64,000 nt of DNA, taken from the NCBI GenBank assembly GCA_963678705.1, contig OY783211.1:15142603-15206602 (forward strand), in the 5' to 3' direction. Origin of the DNA: Panorpa germanica. Lineage: Eukaryota > Arthropoda > Insecta > Mecoptera > Panorpidae. Shown here piece by piece: positions 49,998-62,049 of this stretch (position 1 is its first letter; each line of letters starts with the position of its first letter). The notes beneath the pieces are model-generated. The model was given only the letters and a program-made list of their open reading frames with translations. It did not search any database and was not told the DNA's origin. Both the position numbers and the translations under genes were made by a program.

Positions 49998-50175
49998 TGT
50001 CGTACACACTGTTGCGACTTAAACATGCGACATCCAACATTTATATATTTTCATTCATAATTTGACATTATTCAGAGTTCCTTGCATGTCGCACTAGTGT
50101 GGGCGTGTTGTACAATCTCTTCCAACAAATGTTGGATGTCGCATGTTTAAGTCCCACGTGTGTGTACGACGCTTA
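49998..50175. mobile_element. Family D MITE with long inverted repeats
   Basis: About 43-bp arms: left from GTCGTACACACTGTTGCGAC to CATGCGACATCCAACATTT; right is its reverse complement, ending GTGTGTACGAC. The unique centre is about 85 bp. Non-coding. Confidence 0.8.
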
Positions 50176-52210
50176 ACAGTACATTGTTAAAGTTTGAGTG
50201 ATGTTTTTATTATTTTGTAATAAAAATGATTTGTTTATTATATTCAAGGTTCCGATGAATTTACATTTTTGTAGCTACTGGTTTTTTTAAGTCGTCTGCT
50301 GTATTTATTTATTTTCTATATTTAGATATGCTAATTTTTATATAGAATATACCGCAAATGATTAAACAAAGTCATTAATATTTACATAAGGTTTATATAA
50401 TAAATATTCTTAAAATCTAGAATTAACTGGAATTACCACAAGTAAAAAAAGTAACAGAAAAGTGACATATATACAGAATTTCTCTCTACGTGTGACTGCA
50501 CTGTTCAGGGGTGGGGAACACTTGAAATAAAATGTTATATGGCAATAAAGATAACTACAAAAAGGGTCCATTTGAAACTGGAGCTGGGCTAGAACACTGT
50601 TAAATATTCTCTTAAAATTTACTTTATTTTGACCTCACGTAACATAACAAAATGTATATAACCCCATAAAAAGTGTAGAAATATAAAAATGTCAACCTTA
50701 AAAGTGACGTAGCGTTTGTCGCTTTAATTTTTAAAACCTCTCTTAACTTCCAAATTATAATTGGTAATATATTTTAGAAATATTGCAATTAATTTAAACG
50801 TATTTGACATCCTGACAAACCACAACATAATTCAAGAACAAATATTTTACTTAACATATTTTTAAATATTGAAATTCTTATAAATGTAAACAAAATATTA
50901 TTGTATGCGCACATAACAAAAGCCAGACACGATATCTTAAAAAAAAGAATATAAAAAAAACCCTCACATGTGTTGAATAAAAACTAAGCTTCTATAATTA
51001 ATACCGAGTATTATTAATAAGTATTAATAATTCAACAAGAAAAATAGTAGTTTCTTAATAAAATCCAGGTTATGTATCGATGTATGTATGCAACAACCAC
51101 AGCTATACATCACCATAATGCAAAGTAAGTAAGTGTATTCACAGAAATGCCAATGTTAAAAATAAAAATACACTTTACTTACGCCGGTTCAACCATTAGC
51201 CAATCCTATCGCGGTTTCATTCACATCTGTTGCGGGGCCTTTTTTATTTAAACCAAGACATGAGTACATATTTATATGAGTTACAGTAACTACAATAGGT
51301 TAGTAATAAAGGTGCTGACTCTGGTAATTTTCCATTCGTAAAATTTGCGGTAGTCGTATATCTACTAAGCAAACATTGATTTTTGTGTGGGTTTACAAAT
51401 CAATCACATATTGATATTTTTGGTAATATCTGTTATATAATAAATACAGATTTGAATCCTTTTAAAGCATAATTGGTTAATATTTTATTTTATCGTGTAC
51501 TATTAATTACGCGTTACGTTAATTTAAGTGATTATATATTTTTACGTTAAATATTAATTGTGTTTGTTTTATAATAGATAATAAGATGTTACATTAACCT
51601 AAAAAATAGTAGCCAAGGTTAATTATTACCATATTAAGCGAAAGTTTAACGATAGGTTCATATGCACGTAATCGCAAATGGAAAGAAATTTTTTATTTCG
51701 GCTAAACAAAAATTCGAATATTCCTTTTACATATAAAATCTGTTTTTGGCCCGAAACAAAATAAACAGAATAATTTCGGTTTTGAGTCCCCTGGTTATAC
51801 GAAGTTGAGATTTCGGGAAAGGCAGTTTGGGCACCCCTGTATTACACCATATTTAACATAGAAACAGATTGATTTTATAATTTGTAAATAACAAATATTT
51901 GAAATGTGGAATCTATAACGAAGCGATATTTTGATCTTGGTAAATATTATGTTAAAATGTGTATTAAAATATTGAATGACTCACAGGCATGACATGTTAC
52001 ATCCAGAATATTACTTATGTCAGAGAAATGATGCTGTTTTCGGTCCATATCAATAAGCTAGCGGCGCCACGACGCCCTAAGAAATTTATATAACGGCATA
52101 TATGTGATATATGCGAGAATGTAGTATAATAATGGAGCATATACTTCCTCCCACACAAATTTGTATGTATTTTTGATGATTTTATTATTTGGTCAAACTA
52201 AAGACGCTAA
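50176..52210. other. Intergenic, nothing recognised
   Basis: About 2 kb of AT-rich sequence; no gene, RNA or clear repeat end. Confidence 0.4.
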
Positions 52211-52695
52211 AGTATCATTCCCACTCACTGCATTAATTTAATTTTGTATGTAATTTAAATTGTTTAACATATGGCAATACGTATAGTCATTCATAGTATC
52301 ATTTTTAATTTAATTTATTTTTTTAAGTTTTCTTACTTTAAAATAAAAATATTAAATTAAGAAAAACTATATTATATTATAACCTCCAAAATGTGACAAT
52401 CTGTCAAAATGCAGTAGGATTTACTTTTAAAAGAAGTTTAATGTCAGTTTTTTAAATATATAGAAGAGAAAACAATTTCTCAAGTTATTAAAAATAGCAA
52501 ATTTAATGATTTCACATACAAATTTGTCGAACTGTCAAAATTTATATTACCAACGATACGCACCAACTAAATTAACTAAACTTAAATTAAAATACATATG
52601 TGAAAAGGAATGCTTAAACGAAAACCTGAAATCTAGATTACAATATTAAAAAAAAACAGTAAACTAAATATCAAAACAGTGAGTGGGAATGAGGC
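52211..52695. mobile_element. Family C MITE, copy 2
   Basis: AGTATCATTCCCACTCACTG to GTGAGTGGGAATGAGGC, 485 bp. The right flank is TTAA, the left CTAA (one change), so the target duplication has begun to decay. Confidence 0.85.
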
Positions 52696-54978
52696 TTAAC
52701 TCTCTGTGTTTTAAACCAACTAAAAAAAGTATATTCACTTAAAAAACACTTGGCGATTTTAACAACTTACTTCATATTCGCTGTGTAATTTTATATGTTG
52801 TTAATTAGGTTTGTTTATCATGGGCATCCTGTAATTGATGTTTAATGTGGTTCTTTTTCTAAATGCCGGTAGATAAAATAATTAAATGGACAAAAACATT
52901 GATCGAATCTGAATAAAATGTGTTAAATATAAAGTTTTTAAATGTATTATGAATTTTTCAGTGCACTCTATGGAGACCTGTGTTAGTAACACAAACGTCT
53001 GATGATCTTAAAACTGAATTCTTCATTTCTTCTGATAAAGGGGCTGATCAGAATCCCCGGCAGCACTTTATTTCCTCATGAAATTCACCAAAATATATTT
53101 GTAGGCCGCGTTATATTGAAATCGCATTATAAGAGGACCAACTGTGTGCAAAATATCTGAAATAGAAAAATCTTAAGCTAAACTAATTATTTATCGTTAA
53201 CGGAATGGTATAATTGCAATACTATAAAAGTAATTCCCATTATAAAAATTATGAAAGAGAAACAAAAATCATATATAAACTTTTAGAACGGATGCACTAA
53301 AAGATTTCAGTTTGTTCTAAAGGAAAATTCCTAGTGAATTATTTTAAGACGACGGATTACCGTGATTTAGGTCACTATCTTATCATCAAGAACTCAAAAT
53401 CTATATTCATTTTAAAGGTCAGAATATTTGAATAATATTTATACAAAAAAAATATACAAATATTCAAAAAACCATTATCTAGTTGAAAATAACTAAAAGA
53501 ATGCATATTCGAAATGCGGATATAACTAGATTTATCTAAGTTCATGAATTTCATGGCTGATAAAGGCTCCGAGCATGCGGCAGGTATTTAAGACTGCCTG
53601 TTATCATTCATGATGACACAAATTCGTTTTATAAAATATTATTTTTTGTTGAAGGTTACGTAATGTTCAATACTTGGTTTTGCTGACTCAGGTAGCGTGC
53701 TGTAACAACATTTTTATGCCATTGTTACTTGATCAATTATTTTATTTACATATGATTTTTTGTTATGAAACTTATTCGAAATTCCACTACGAGTCATTAT
53801 TCAACATTTATGAATGTGCATAAGTTGCAGTACTACCCACTATATTATTCGTTTAAAAGTAGGACTACGTAAATGAAGATATGCATACCCGTGGTGTAAT
53901 TCAAAAGTTATAACTATTAATGTCATAAAGTGGCGCTTATTTGCATCAAAATGTTGCGCACCCCTTGCCTAATATTTGCAACAAATTTTCATTCGTTAAT
54001 CTGGTAAATACTGCGGGTTCGAATTCAAATCTCAGATTAGCCTTGTGTCATAGCTTCAAGATTATTTTTTTCGTTTTTTAATAATAAAAAAAACCATTTT
54101 TGTGGTGGTGTACCACAGCGAAATAGTTCAAACGAATACCGAAGTAGACGATTTTATAGACAACGTACAAAGTCTACCGGAAATAGTATAAAATAATTAA
54201 AATTTGATCTCTTTTAGTCTTTTTGGCAACAAATTGTAGATGTGTATGATTACACAGAACAGAAATTATTTTAAAATGTTTTCTTAACATGTACATCATC
54301 GGAAATTTTATATTTTAGACATATTGAGTTGAAGTGTCATATGGGTTGCCAGCAGTGAGGCGTTTTATTTATATGTAATTTATAGATTGTCGAGGTGACG
54401 AGAAGATCAGGTTTATATACTTACAGATAGTATGTAAAGACTATCACTTTGCCAAAGAGGTAATATTTGCTGTCAGCTGTCATTTTAAATTTCGCACAAC
54501 TTTTGAACTATTAACTGCGGTTACATTTGACAGATATTGTGTTCCATTACTAACCTCAGAGTTTGTTCTTTAAACTAAAATAAAAATATCACCAATTTTC
54601 ACGAAAATATTGCACCACTTAATGAAACATATTTATAATAACCGCTTTTGTAGAAAGACTCATTCAAAGAAATTGATTTGCAAAATTTTTGTGTATTACT
54701 ATTAGAAATTTAGTTTTAACACAAATAACGTGTTCTGTTCTAACGGGTGTTGCACTTTCCTTGCGTTTTTCTGGATTCCGGCACACTGTAAATTTTCTAT
54801 ATATGTTCTATTGAAGAAAGAAGTATACTGAACCAGTGTCATTTTTGGAACTTAATAGTTACCTCAAATTTCTATTATTAAAATACATTTAAACCAAATG
54901 TTACAAAACGGTCAGTCAAAAACGGTTTTGAAATGGCAAAATGGTGCCCTTGTATAAAAGAACCTTGCATGTGGAATA
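52696..54978. other. Intergenic, nothing recognised
   Basis: About 2.3 kb without a supported feature. Confidence 0.4.
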
Positions 54979-55463
54979 AATGGGCTTGTGTCCTCATTTC
55001 TTAGTGATCGATTTTTCAATTGTTGAATGAAATTGATGTTAATAAATATGTATTGGCGTGTCTATTTTATTAAATATCTAAAGTAGTCAAATAATCAAGT
55101 CAACTCAAAGAATAATAAGTTTTTATTTTATTTAACCCTGCTAAGGCAGACATAATATTTAAATTTTATTATTCCTTGAAATAGCTGTAAATAATATTTG
55201 ATATTTTGATATATAAATACATATAGCAAAGATTTATGAGCTGTAAGGTTGGTAGCGGTTATGATGTCACATGCACTTGAAATGTGTACAACGTTGAATC
55301 CCTTTAATAATTAAAGAGACAAAATGACTTTTTTAATTGTTAATATCTCTTAACATATATGGAGTTATTAAAAAATAATTGAACATTTGAGGTTCTAGTA
55401 ACCAACTTTATCAATATATAGTACACTTTTATAGAAATTAAGACATAGGACACAAGCCCATTT
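54979..55463 (-). mobile_element. Family B, copy 4 (reverse, internally deleted)
   Basis: Begins AATGGGCTTGTGTCCTCATT and ends AGGACACAAGCCCATT, inverted relative to copies 1-3. It lacks the segment between AAATATCTAAA and GTCAAATAATCAAG. Confidence 0.85.
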
Positions 55464-56343
55464 AAGTTTTATGATAATAATTCTATGAAACCTTGTGTGT
55501 TGGTTGACCTAAAAGCTAATATTAAAAAGTATTTTAATATAAATAAATTAGCTTTCTTCCCTCACTATTTCTTATATTCTGCTCTATATATATTTTAATG
55601 GATACGAGTATATTTTCGGCGCCGACCTTTTACCACCACCCAGACGTTATTACCCTCTGACGTCATTTAAAAAATCGATGTTTCGTGCTGACGTCATTGT
55701 GAACGCTAGAAATATGGCGACCGAAGACGCATTGCGTATGTGTGTGCGTGCTTATATAAGTCTATACGCACATTAATAATATATGTATATATTAAAATAT
55801 TACCCTCGAAGGATTTATTCTACATTTTAATATAATATATTTTTTGCATAATTTATTATTCGTCACGTAATTGTTTCATGAAAAGCTTATTACTTAATTA
55901 GTTAAAAAGCATTTACATATTAATATTGAAGTGCTTCTGGCACACTGATACCCGTTATCAAGCAACGTGGGTATTATATTTGATTGAAATGGTAACGCAT
56001 ATTGTGCAGAAAGTTTTGCATATAGAAAATTTTATTTAGAGGTGTGCTCAATAATTCTTACAGTGGCATTTTATAACTATTATATGAGTTTTCATTCGAT
56101 ATAATACTATTATACTTAAGACATCCCCTAGACCCAATTTTAATTCCGCTATGAGTAGGACCGAGAGGGCATTATCCGTGCGCATGAGAGTGAGTGAGAC
56201 ATAAACCTTGATTACCTGATATCTGGAAAATGGCCGCCTGGTCAAGTTGGCAGGTAGGGATACAATCATTGTACATACTAACACTACTCAATCTTACACA
56301 TTTTGTTCATCAGAAAATAAGTGATGTCTGCCGGCTCTGGAAT
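55464..56343. promoter_or_regulatory. GC-richer patch with paired TGACGTCA sites
   Basis: 55615-55760 is locally GC-rich with two perfect CRE palindromes (55658-55665 and 55689-55696) and a TATA-like TTATATAA about 60 bp further on (near 55751). A short frame begins ATGGCGACCGAAGACG. It could be a promoter, but no downstream exon is identified. Confidence 0.3.
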
Positions 56344-56597
56344 CCCAGTAAACAATTTGGTGAAGTGCCCTATTTAGTGACGTTTCTCTCACTATTTCAC
56401 TTCAATTATAGTTCGCATCAACTTTATCTTCATTTGTATTCCGACAGGTGGAGTAATTTCGCCATCTGTAGCCTATAAAGTAGACATTTTATATGAAAAA
56501 ATGTGAGAAACTGAACTATAAATGAACTCTTTTATAACAAAAAAATCATGACGCATCTTCAATATGATGTCAAAGTGACTCCAAAATGTTTACTGGG
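56344..56597. mobile_element. Family G MITE, copy 2
   Basis: CCCAGTAAACAATTTGGTGA (left) and CCAAAATGTTTACTGGG (right), about 254 bp, non-coding. Confidence 0.75.
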
Positions 56598-57370
56598 ATC
56601 TCACTCTATAATCAATTCTGTTTCAAATAACTATCAGAGGTTTTCTTTGTCAATGAAACACGTGTAAATACTAAAAGATGGTCATATTTATAATAAAAAA
56701 ACTATAAAAGGTGATTATTTATACAAAAAGCATAGCTAGAAGTGTTGCCCCACTCCAAGCGAAGTTTTTTGCTGAGTTTATTAATTATTTATATTAATTC
56801 TACTGATTATATTCTTAAAAACCTGATATTTAATTGTTTGTACATATTACTTTTATAAAAGAGTGAGTATTTCACGTATCGTCATCCAAACTGTAGTATA
56901 TTGTACTGCGCTTGTATTTTAAGTTGTGGTTTTAGGAACACTGGAATAATCCGGTTTGAACTAGCTATAGCTTGTGTATTGTAGAAAAAATACTGATATA
57001 TTTTGTAGTATCATATTTTGAATAAGAAGAATGCTTACGGTGATGGATTGATACGTGATAGTAACTAAAATAAAATTAAATATTTCTTACATTATTATAA
57101 TAATACGTTTCCTGGTATATAACAATTCAGAAGCGTTGGGACGTGTGGAAATAACATGTCCCATGAGAGATTATTACAATTTTATTTTTAAATGTGTTAC
57201 ACCAAAAAGGAGTGACAAGGACGGAGAGAGGGGCTCAGGATAGCAGAAAATTTATGTGACGTAATTTATAGATGGTCCCTTATCTCATGTTTACATTTAG
57301 GTTATAATAAACAAATTTCTGCTTTTTGTTGAGATTTTAAAACTGAATTTGTCGGGACGTGTTTAAAACA
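56598..57370. other. Intergenic, nothing recognised
   Basis: AT-rich spacer between two family G copies. Confidence 0.35.
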
Positions 57371-57745
57371 CCCAGTAAACATTTTGGAGTAAATTCTACT
57401 TAATTTCTATTACATATCATGAATTTTTTGTCTGGAACGTGTTCGTTTTCTATTCAGTCGTTCAAAGGAAAGGTCCTTTTTATGAGCTACAGACATTGCA
57501 ACGACGGTTCACTGCTGAATTAAAAGCGGAGTAGGTTTATGATTTATGACCGGATAATAAAAATATACCCATGTGGGAAAGAAACAGAAATACTTATTGA
57601 ATGATGTTGGAAAAAGAAAGAATATTATTATGAAAAACTAACACAAAATCTGTGACAGGTAGAGAACTTGTAAAGCGTTAGAATAGAATTGTACGAGTGA
57701 CTCGAACTTCACCAAATAGGACACTTCACCAAATTGTTTACTGGG
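57371..57745. mobile_element. Family G MITE, copy 3
   Basis: CCCAGTAAACATTTTGGAGT (left) and CACCAAATTGTTTACTGGG (right), about 375 bp, non-coding. Confidence 0.75.
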
Positions 57746-58507
57746 CATCTTCCTCTTTTTTTTCATTCATCATTGTTAAACTCAACTCGTCCGTGATAAC
57801 GCGGTTTTAGTATTTACCATTGCGGTAAAAGGGGTCACAATAATTATCTAGCTAAAATTTGATAAAGTTTAAAATGTTAACGAAGTTGAAAACTATTTTT
57901 CAAACTGATAAACGCAATTCTACCAACTAAGGTGGAATTTTACTGAGGTTGGAGTTCCAAGGTTCTTTTAGAATTCGCATGGTAATGTCGGCTGTAATAA
58001 ATAATAATGTGAACTGAATTAATTACCATCCAAGTTCTAAACTCTTTTTAAAATTTTAAGAATTCAGTGTAAGAATTGTTGCCGGCATGCAGGTGGTCGA
58101 GCAAAATTTAATTTTTTTATTTCTTGTTCTATCTTGCTGGTTCTGTATTGTGCTACGACAGTATAAATATAAGACAGTAAACATCCTGTGTACAAAAAAA
58201 AAAGAAAGAAGAAGATATTTTTCCAATATTATTGATAAATTTCCGTCGATGAGTTTAGACTTTAGTATCTAATGCAACATCCTATGTAAACTAATAATAT
58301 TTATTATTGGTAGATAATATATTTATTATAAAAATAGATCAATGTATATGCGATCATGGTGATAACACTTGATTAAATAAATCAATAAAACGATGAGATA
58401 TCGATTAGTGACTGTATATAGCAGCATACGACAGGATCTAACGGACTGATCACCACTGCGTGATTTTATAAACTATTGATATTTATTTTATTGATTTATT
58501 TTATAAA
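57746..58507. other. Intergenic, nothing recognised
   Basis: A 61-codon frame at 58087-58272 has a hydrophobic start but no other support. Confidence 0.35.
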
Positions 58508-58729
58508 ATGTTGTTATATAAGAAATTTGTTCCAAAAATCTACAACAAATGGAAATCTGTTGTTACTTCTTTTGGGTGAGTGACGTTTCTTATTACTTTG
58601 CGAAGTTTTCAACTATTAAGGTCATATTCACCGAGCAATTTCAATCCATATTGTAGGCATATTAGATGCAACTTTGTACATGTTGTCTCTTATGTAAGAG
58701 CACAATGGATACAACACAGACACACTGAA
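58508..58729 (+). CDS. Speculative two-exon microprotein
   Basis: A first exon MLLYKKFVPKIYNKWKSVVT (58508-58575) ends at a consensus GTGAGT donor. A pyrimidine-poor acceptor TTGTAG about 80 bp on would join in phase to an exon ending at a TAA near 58729, giving roughly 47 aa. Basic and aromatic residues resemble small mitochondrial proteins, but no family is recognised and chance is a real possibility. Confidence 0.2.
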
Positions 58730-58916
58730 TAATAATTCTATTTTATATGTAATTGTATTTTCATTCATTTGTAGTTATAATTGAAATGTAGTCACGTGTC
58801 GAACGTAGTATTGCTAGTTGTTTTAAATATCACTGTTACGCGCTGAGTTTTGAGATTTTTATTTGATTGCAAAAATGAATTAATTGTTTTTAATTTAATA
58901 TTAAGAATAATTTTAA

Positions 58917-59365
58917 AGTATCATTCCCACTCACTGCTTTAATTTTTTTTTGTATTTAATTTAAATTGTTTAGCATATGGCAATACGCGTAGTCATTCAC
59001 AGTACCATTTTTAATTTAATTTGTTTTTTAAGTTTCTTAGTTTTTTTAGAACCTTACAAGGTCCAATGTTTTAAATTAAAAATATTAAATTAAGAAAAAC
59101 TATATTATATTACAACATACAAAATGTGACAATCTGTCAAAATGCAGTGGGATTTATATTTAAAAGAAGTTTAATGTCGGTTTGTCAAAAATAAAGAAAT
59201 AAAAACAATTTCTGTTACTAATTGTTATTAAAAACAGCAATTTTAATTAGTTCACCTTCAATTTTGTTCAAATATCGAACTGTCAAAATTTATATTACTA
59301 AAGACGCATGCGCACCAACTAAATTAACTAAACTCAAATATCAAAACAGTGAGTGTGAATGAGGC
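58917..59365. mobile_element. Family C MITE, copy 3
   Basis: TTAA at 58913-58916 and 59366-59369 flanks AGTATCATTCCCACTCACTG ... GTGAGTGTGAATGAGGC, 449 bp. Confidence 0.85.
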
Positions 59366-59369
59366 TTAA

Positions 59370-60814
59370 ACCAATGTAAAAATAAATATTATTTACGAAC
59401 TCAATTAGATTTTTTACTTTAAAAAATTAAAAGACTATTTACAAAGACTGTGTATGTCTCAAATTTGAGCACGATAGCTTATCAAGAAAAGTTTTGTGTA
59501 TAATGACAAAGAAATATTTTTAATGTTAGATTTAAATAAAAGCTCATAATTATGGTATATTATTGAATTGTATAAAATTAAATAACGCGTATTTCGAAAT
59601 ATCAGTGTTTTCTCTAATAACTCGGATCACTGCAGTAGAGGATAGTGAAACACTGACCTTTATCTTTTTAATGTGTTTCTTTTTCGAACTTTCGTTACAT
59701 GTAATATTTATTTAATACAATGTTGGATAAAACTGGTAAATGCAATAAAATATTACATTCAGATAAAAGTGATATGATCTGAACTCGTAATGTGAACTAT
59801 GAACTTTCAAGTTTAAAGGTCATTTAAAAAAAGGAAGCATTAAGACATTAAAATGGTTGTAAACACAACTTGTAATATATCTTTTTAATATTTATATTAA
59901 GGAGTAAGTATTGTAATTAAATATTCAATTTATTTTAAAAATAAATTACAGATTATTTTCGACGGGGTGAAGAGCTCGTATAAATAAAGGTGTAAATATT
60001 TTTGAAGGCAAAGGTAATAAAACGCTGAATGTGTGATTAAAGTAACACTAATTGTTAATTACCCCACTTAAAGCCTCCTGCTATTACATATAAAATATAT
60101 ACTTTGTTTAAACACCATTTGATTTTCAAGTATCAGTGAAGGCTTATGTTAATTTTACTATCAATATTGATTAGACAGGAGGAGATAATGTTATCGTTTT
60201 ATCGATTGAATCTAAAAATAAACAAAGGTGTTTCCTCCGACGTTGACGTGGAGTGGGCAGACGAGTATGCTACCAATAAAAAAATGATAATGAAAGCTTC
60301 TCAAAATGTAGAAAATTATAATTTATAATAGTCATTTTCTATAGCTTAAAAAGTTTGATATTTTTATTAATGTTCATGATAAACAGTATTTTAGTTTATT
60401 TTAAGTTTCAACAGAAAGAAATATCTTACATTTACCTTTATCTCATTCTGTAGTAACATACATATACGTAAGCTTATAATATATCATTATTTTCTATAAT
60501 TGTTCTATAATTGACAGCCAAATAAGTTTCTAAATAATAATTAAACAGGAAATGCAGTGCTGGATAAAAATAATATATATGACATTGATTTGGGGCCCCA
60601 CCAACAGGGATTCGCAATCGAATTCTTTATAAGTTCATTACCGTAGTAAGAATAAAAAAATTTAATTTGTTCAGAGTCCTATGAATTTTGCGTCATATGC
60701 GCGCCCACTGCTCCGCACAGAAAGTAGTCACACATTGGGTTATTAAATGAAACGTAGAAGAGAAGGGGAGTAGGGAGCGTATGCGTGATATGTTACATAA
60801 ATGTGTTTACTGAT
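59370..60814. other. Intergenic, no supported gene
   Basis: A 60-codon frame at 60146-60328 ends in an acidic, codon-like stretch (SSDVDVEWADEYATNKK) that could be a terminal exon, but no splice partner is found. Confidence 0.35.
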
Positions 60815-61085
60815 GGCACCATATAAGTATAAGAATAGAGACTGAAAACTGCGATAAAGTCAAAGAGAGAGATAGCTGCCGAGTGTTCCCTGTGTCTCTT
60901 TCTATTATTTTTATTTTAACTATAAAGTCTGCTTGTTTGCTTACCCCCTACCTCATCGCCAATCAGCCAAGCCAGCTGCAGTGGTTCGGCTAGAAAGAGA
61001 CAAATAGGACACTAGACAGCTATCTCTCTCTCTCTTTAACTTTACTTCGCGCACTCTATTCTTATATCTCTATGGACGGTACCGT
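60815..61085. mobile_element. Inverted-repeat element with AG-rich arms
   Basis: ATAAGAATAGAG plus AAAGAGAGAGATAGCTG in the left arm recurs as the reverse complement in the right arm (CAGCTATCTCTCTCTCTCTT ... CTCTATTCTTAT). The outer sequence GGCACCATATAAG is roughly mirrored by CTCTATGGACGGTACC. The centre is about 100 bp. Probably another MITE; only one copy is in view. Confidence 0.6.
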
Positions 61086-62049
61086 TAGCTTTAAGGTTTT
61101 TGAAGCAACCCACACTGAAATGCTTCTGGTGACTGGCAGAACATATATCTACGAGTAAACATTAATTAAATACACGCCACTGATACAATGCGTAACATAT
61201 GTAACGGGACGAAAAGCTGACGTACAATTAATGTCATAAATCTTAGTCATATCATATCTACAACGCCAGTTATCAGTAATTTGAAATAAGAGTAAAAAAA
61301 TATATCTCTTTTAACCGATTAGCCTCGTTTTTGGATGGTTTCGTCATCCTCCATCCCCCGCCTCACAATGCTGGCTGCACTTAAGATTACGCTCGTTAAA
61401 GGCGGTTTCTTCTGGTATGTGCAGGTTGTTCAAGGAACGTTATATCACTTACATTTTGTCTTCTGTTGTACAAGTACACACTCATAGATATCTACAATGT
61501 AATATTGTTAATAATAAGAATACTTAAATAAAATAATTATAGGAATAAAAACATAGTTATAAATTTAACGAAAATATTTATTAAAAAGTAATATTAATTG
61601 GGACTGCAAAGGTAAGTGTTCATAGATCCAGAAGACAAATTTTTGTATTTTTTGTTTGGTTAGTCACACCAATGTGTTCACTAATCCACGATGCACACTT
61701 CAGATCATGGATACGATTTGTGTTGCAATTGGGTTCGATTCACAGAGTCGATATGTTATATTTGTTACATGCAAAAATTCTAACGGTTAAGCTTAGGCAG
61801 CACTGCGATTAAAAATCGTGTGATTTCTATTCCATATAATAAAACTAATCTAAGCAGTTTCAATGGAAGTATACGAGTGACAAAACAAAGAGATTATTCG
61901 CCAAACCGAATTTTATTTCTACAAAATATTGCCACGGAAAGAAATCGCACCGCACGTTCATATGATTCTGTGTTACAGAAGTTACGATTTATTTTGGTGC
62001 GATTTTTATTAAAATGCAACAGTTCTTTTTGGAATACTGAAATTACTTA
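61086..62049. other. Intergenic, nothing recognised
   Basis: No supported feature; a 76-codon frame at 61820-62050 has no motif. Confidence 0.35.
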
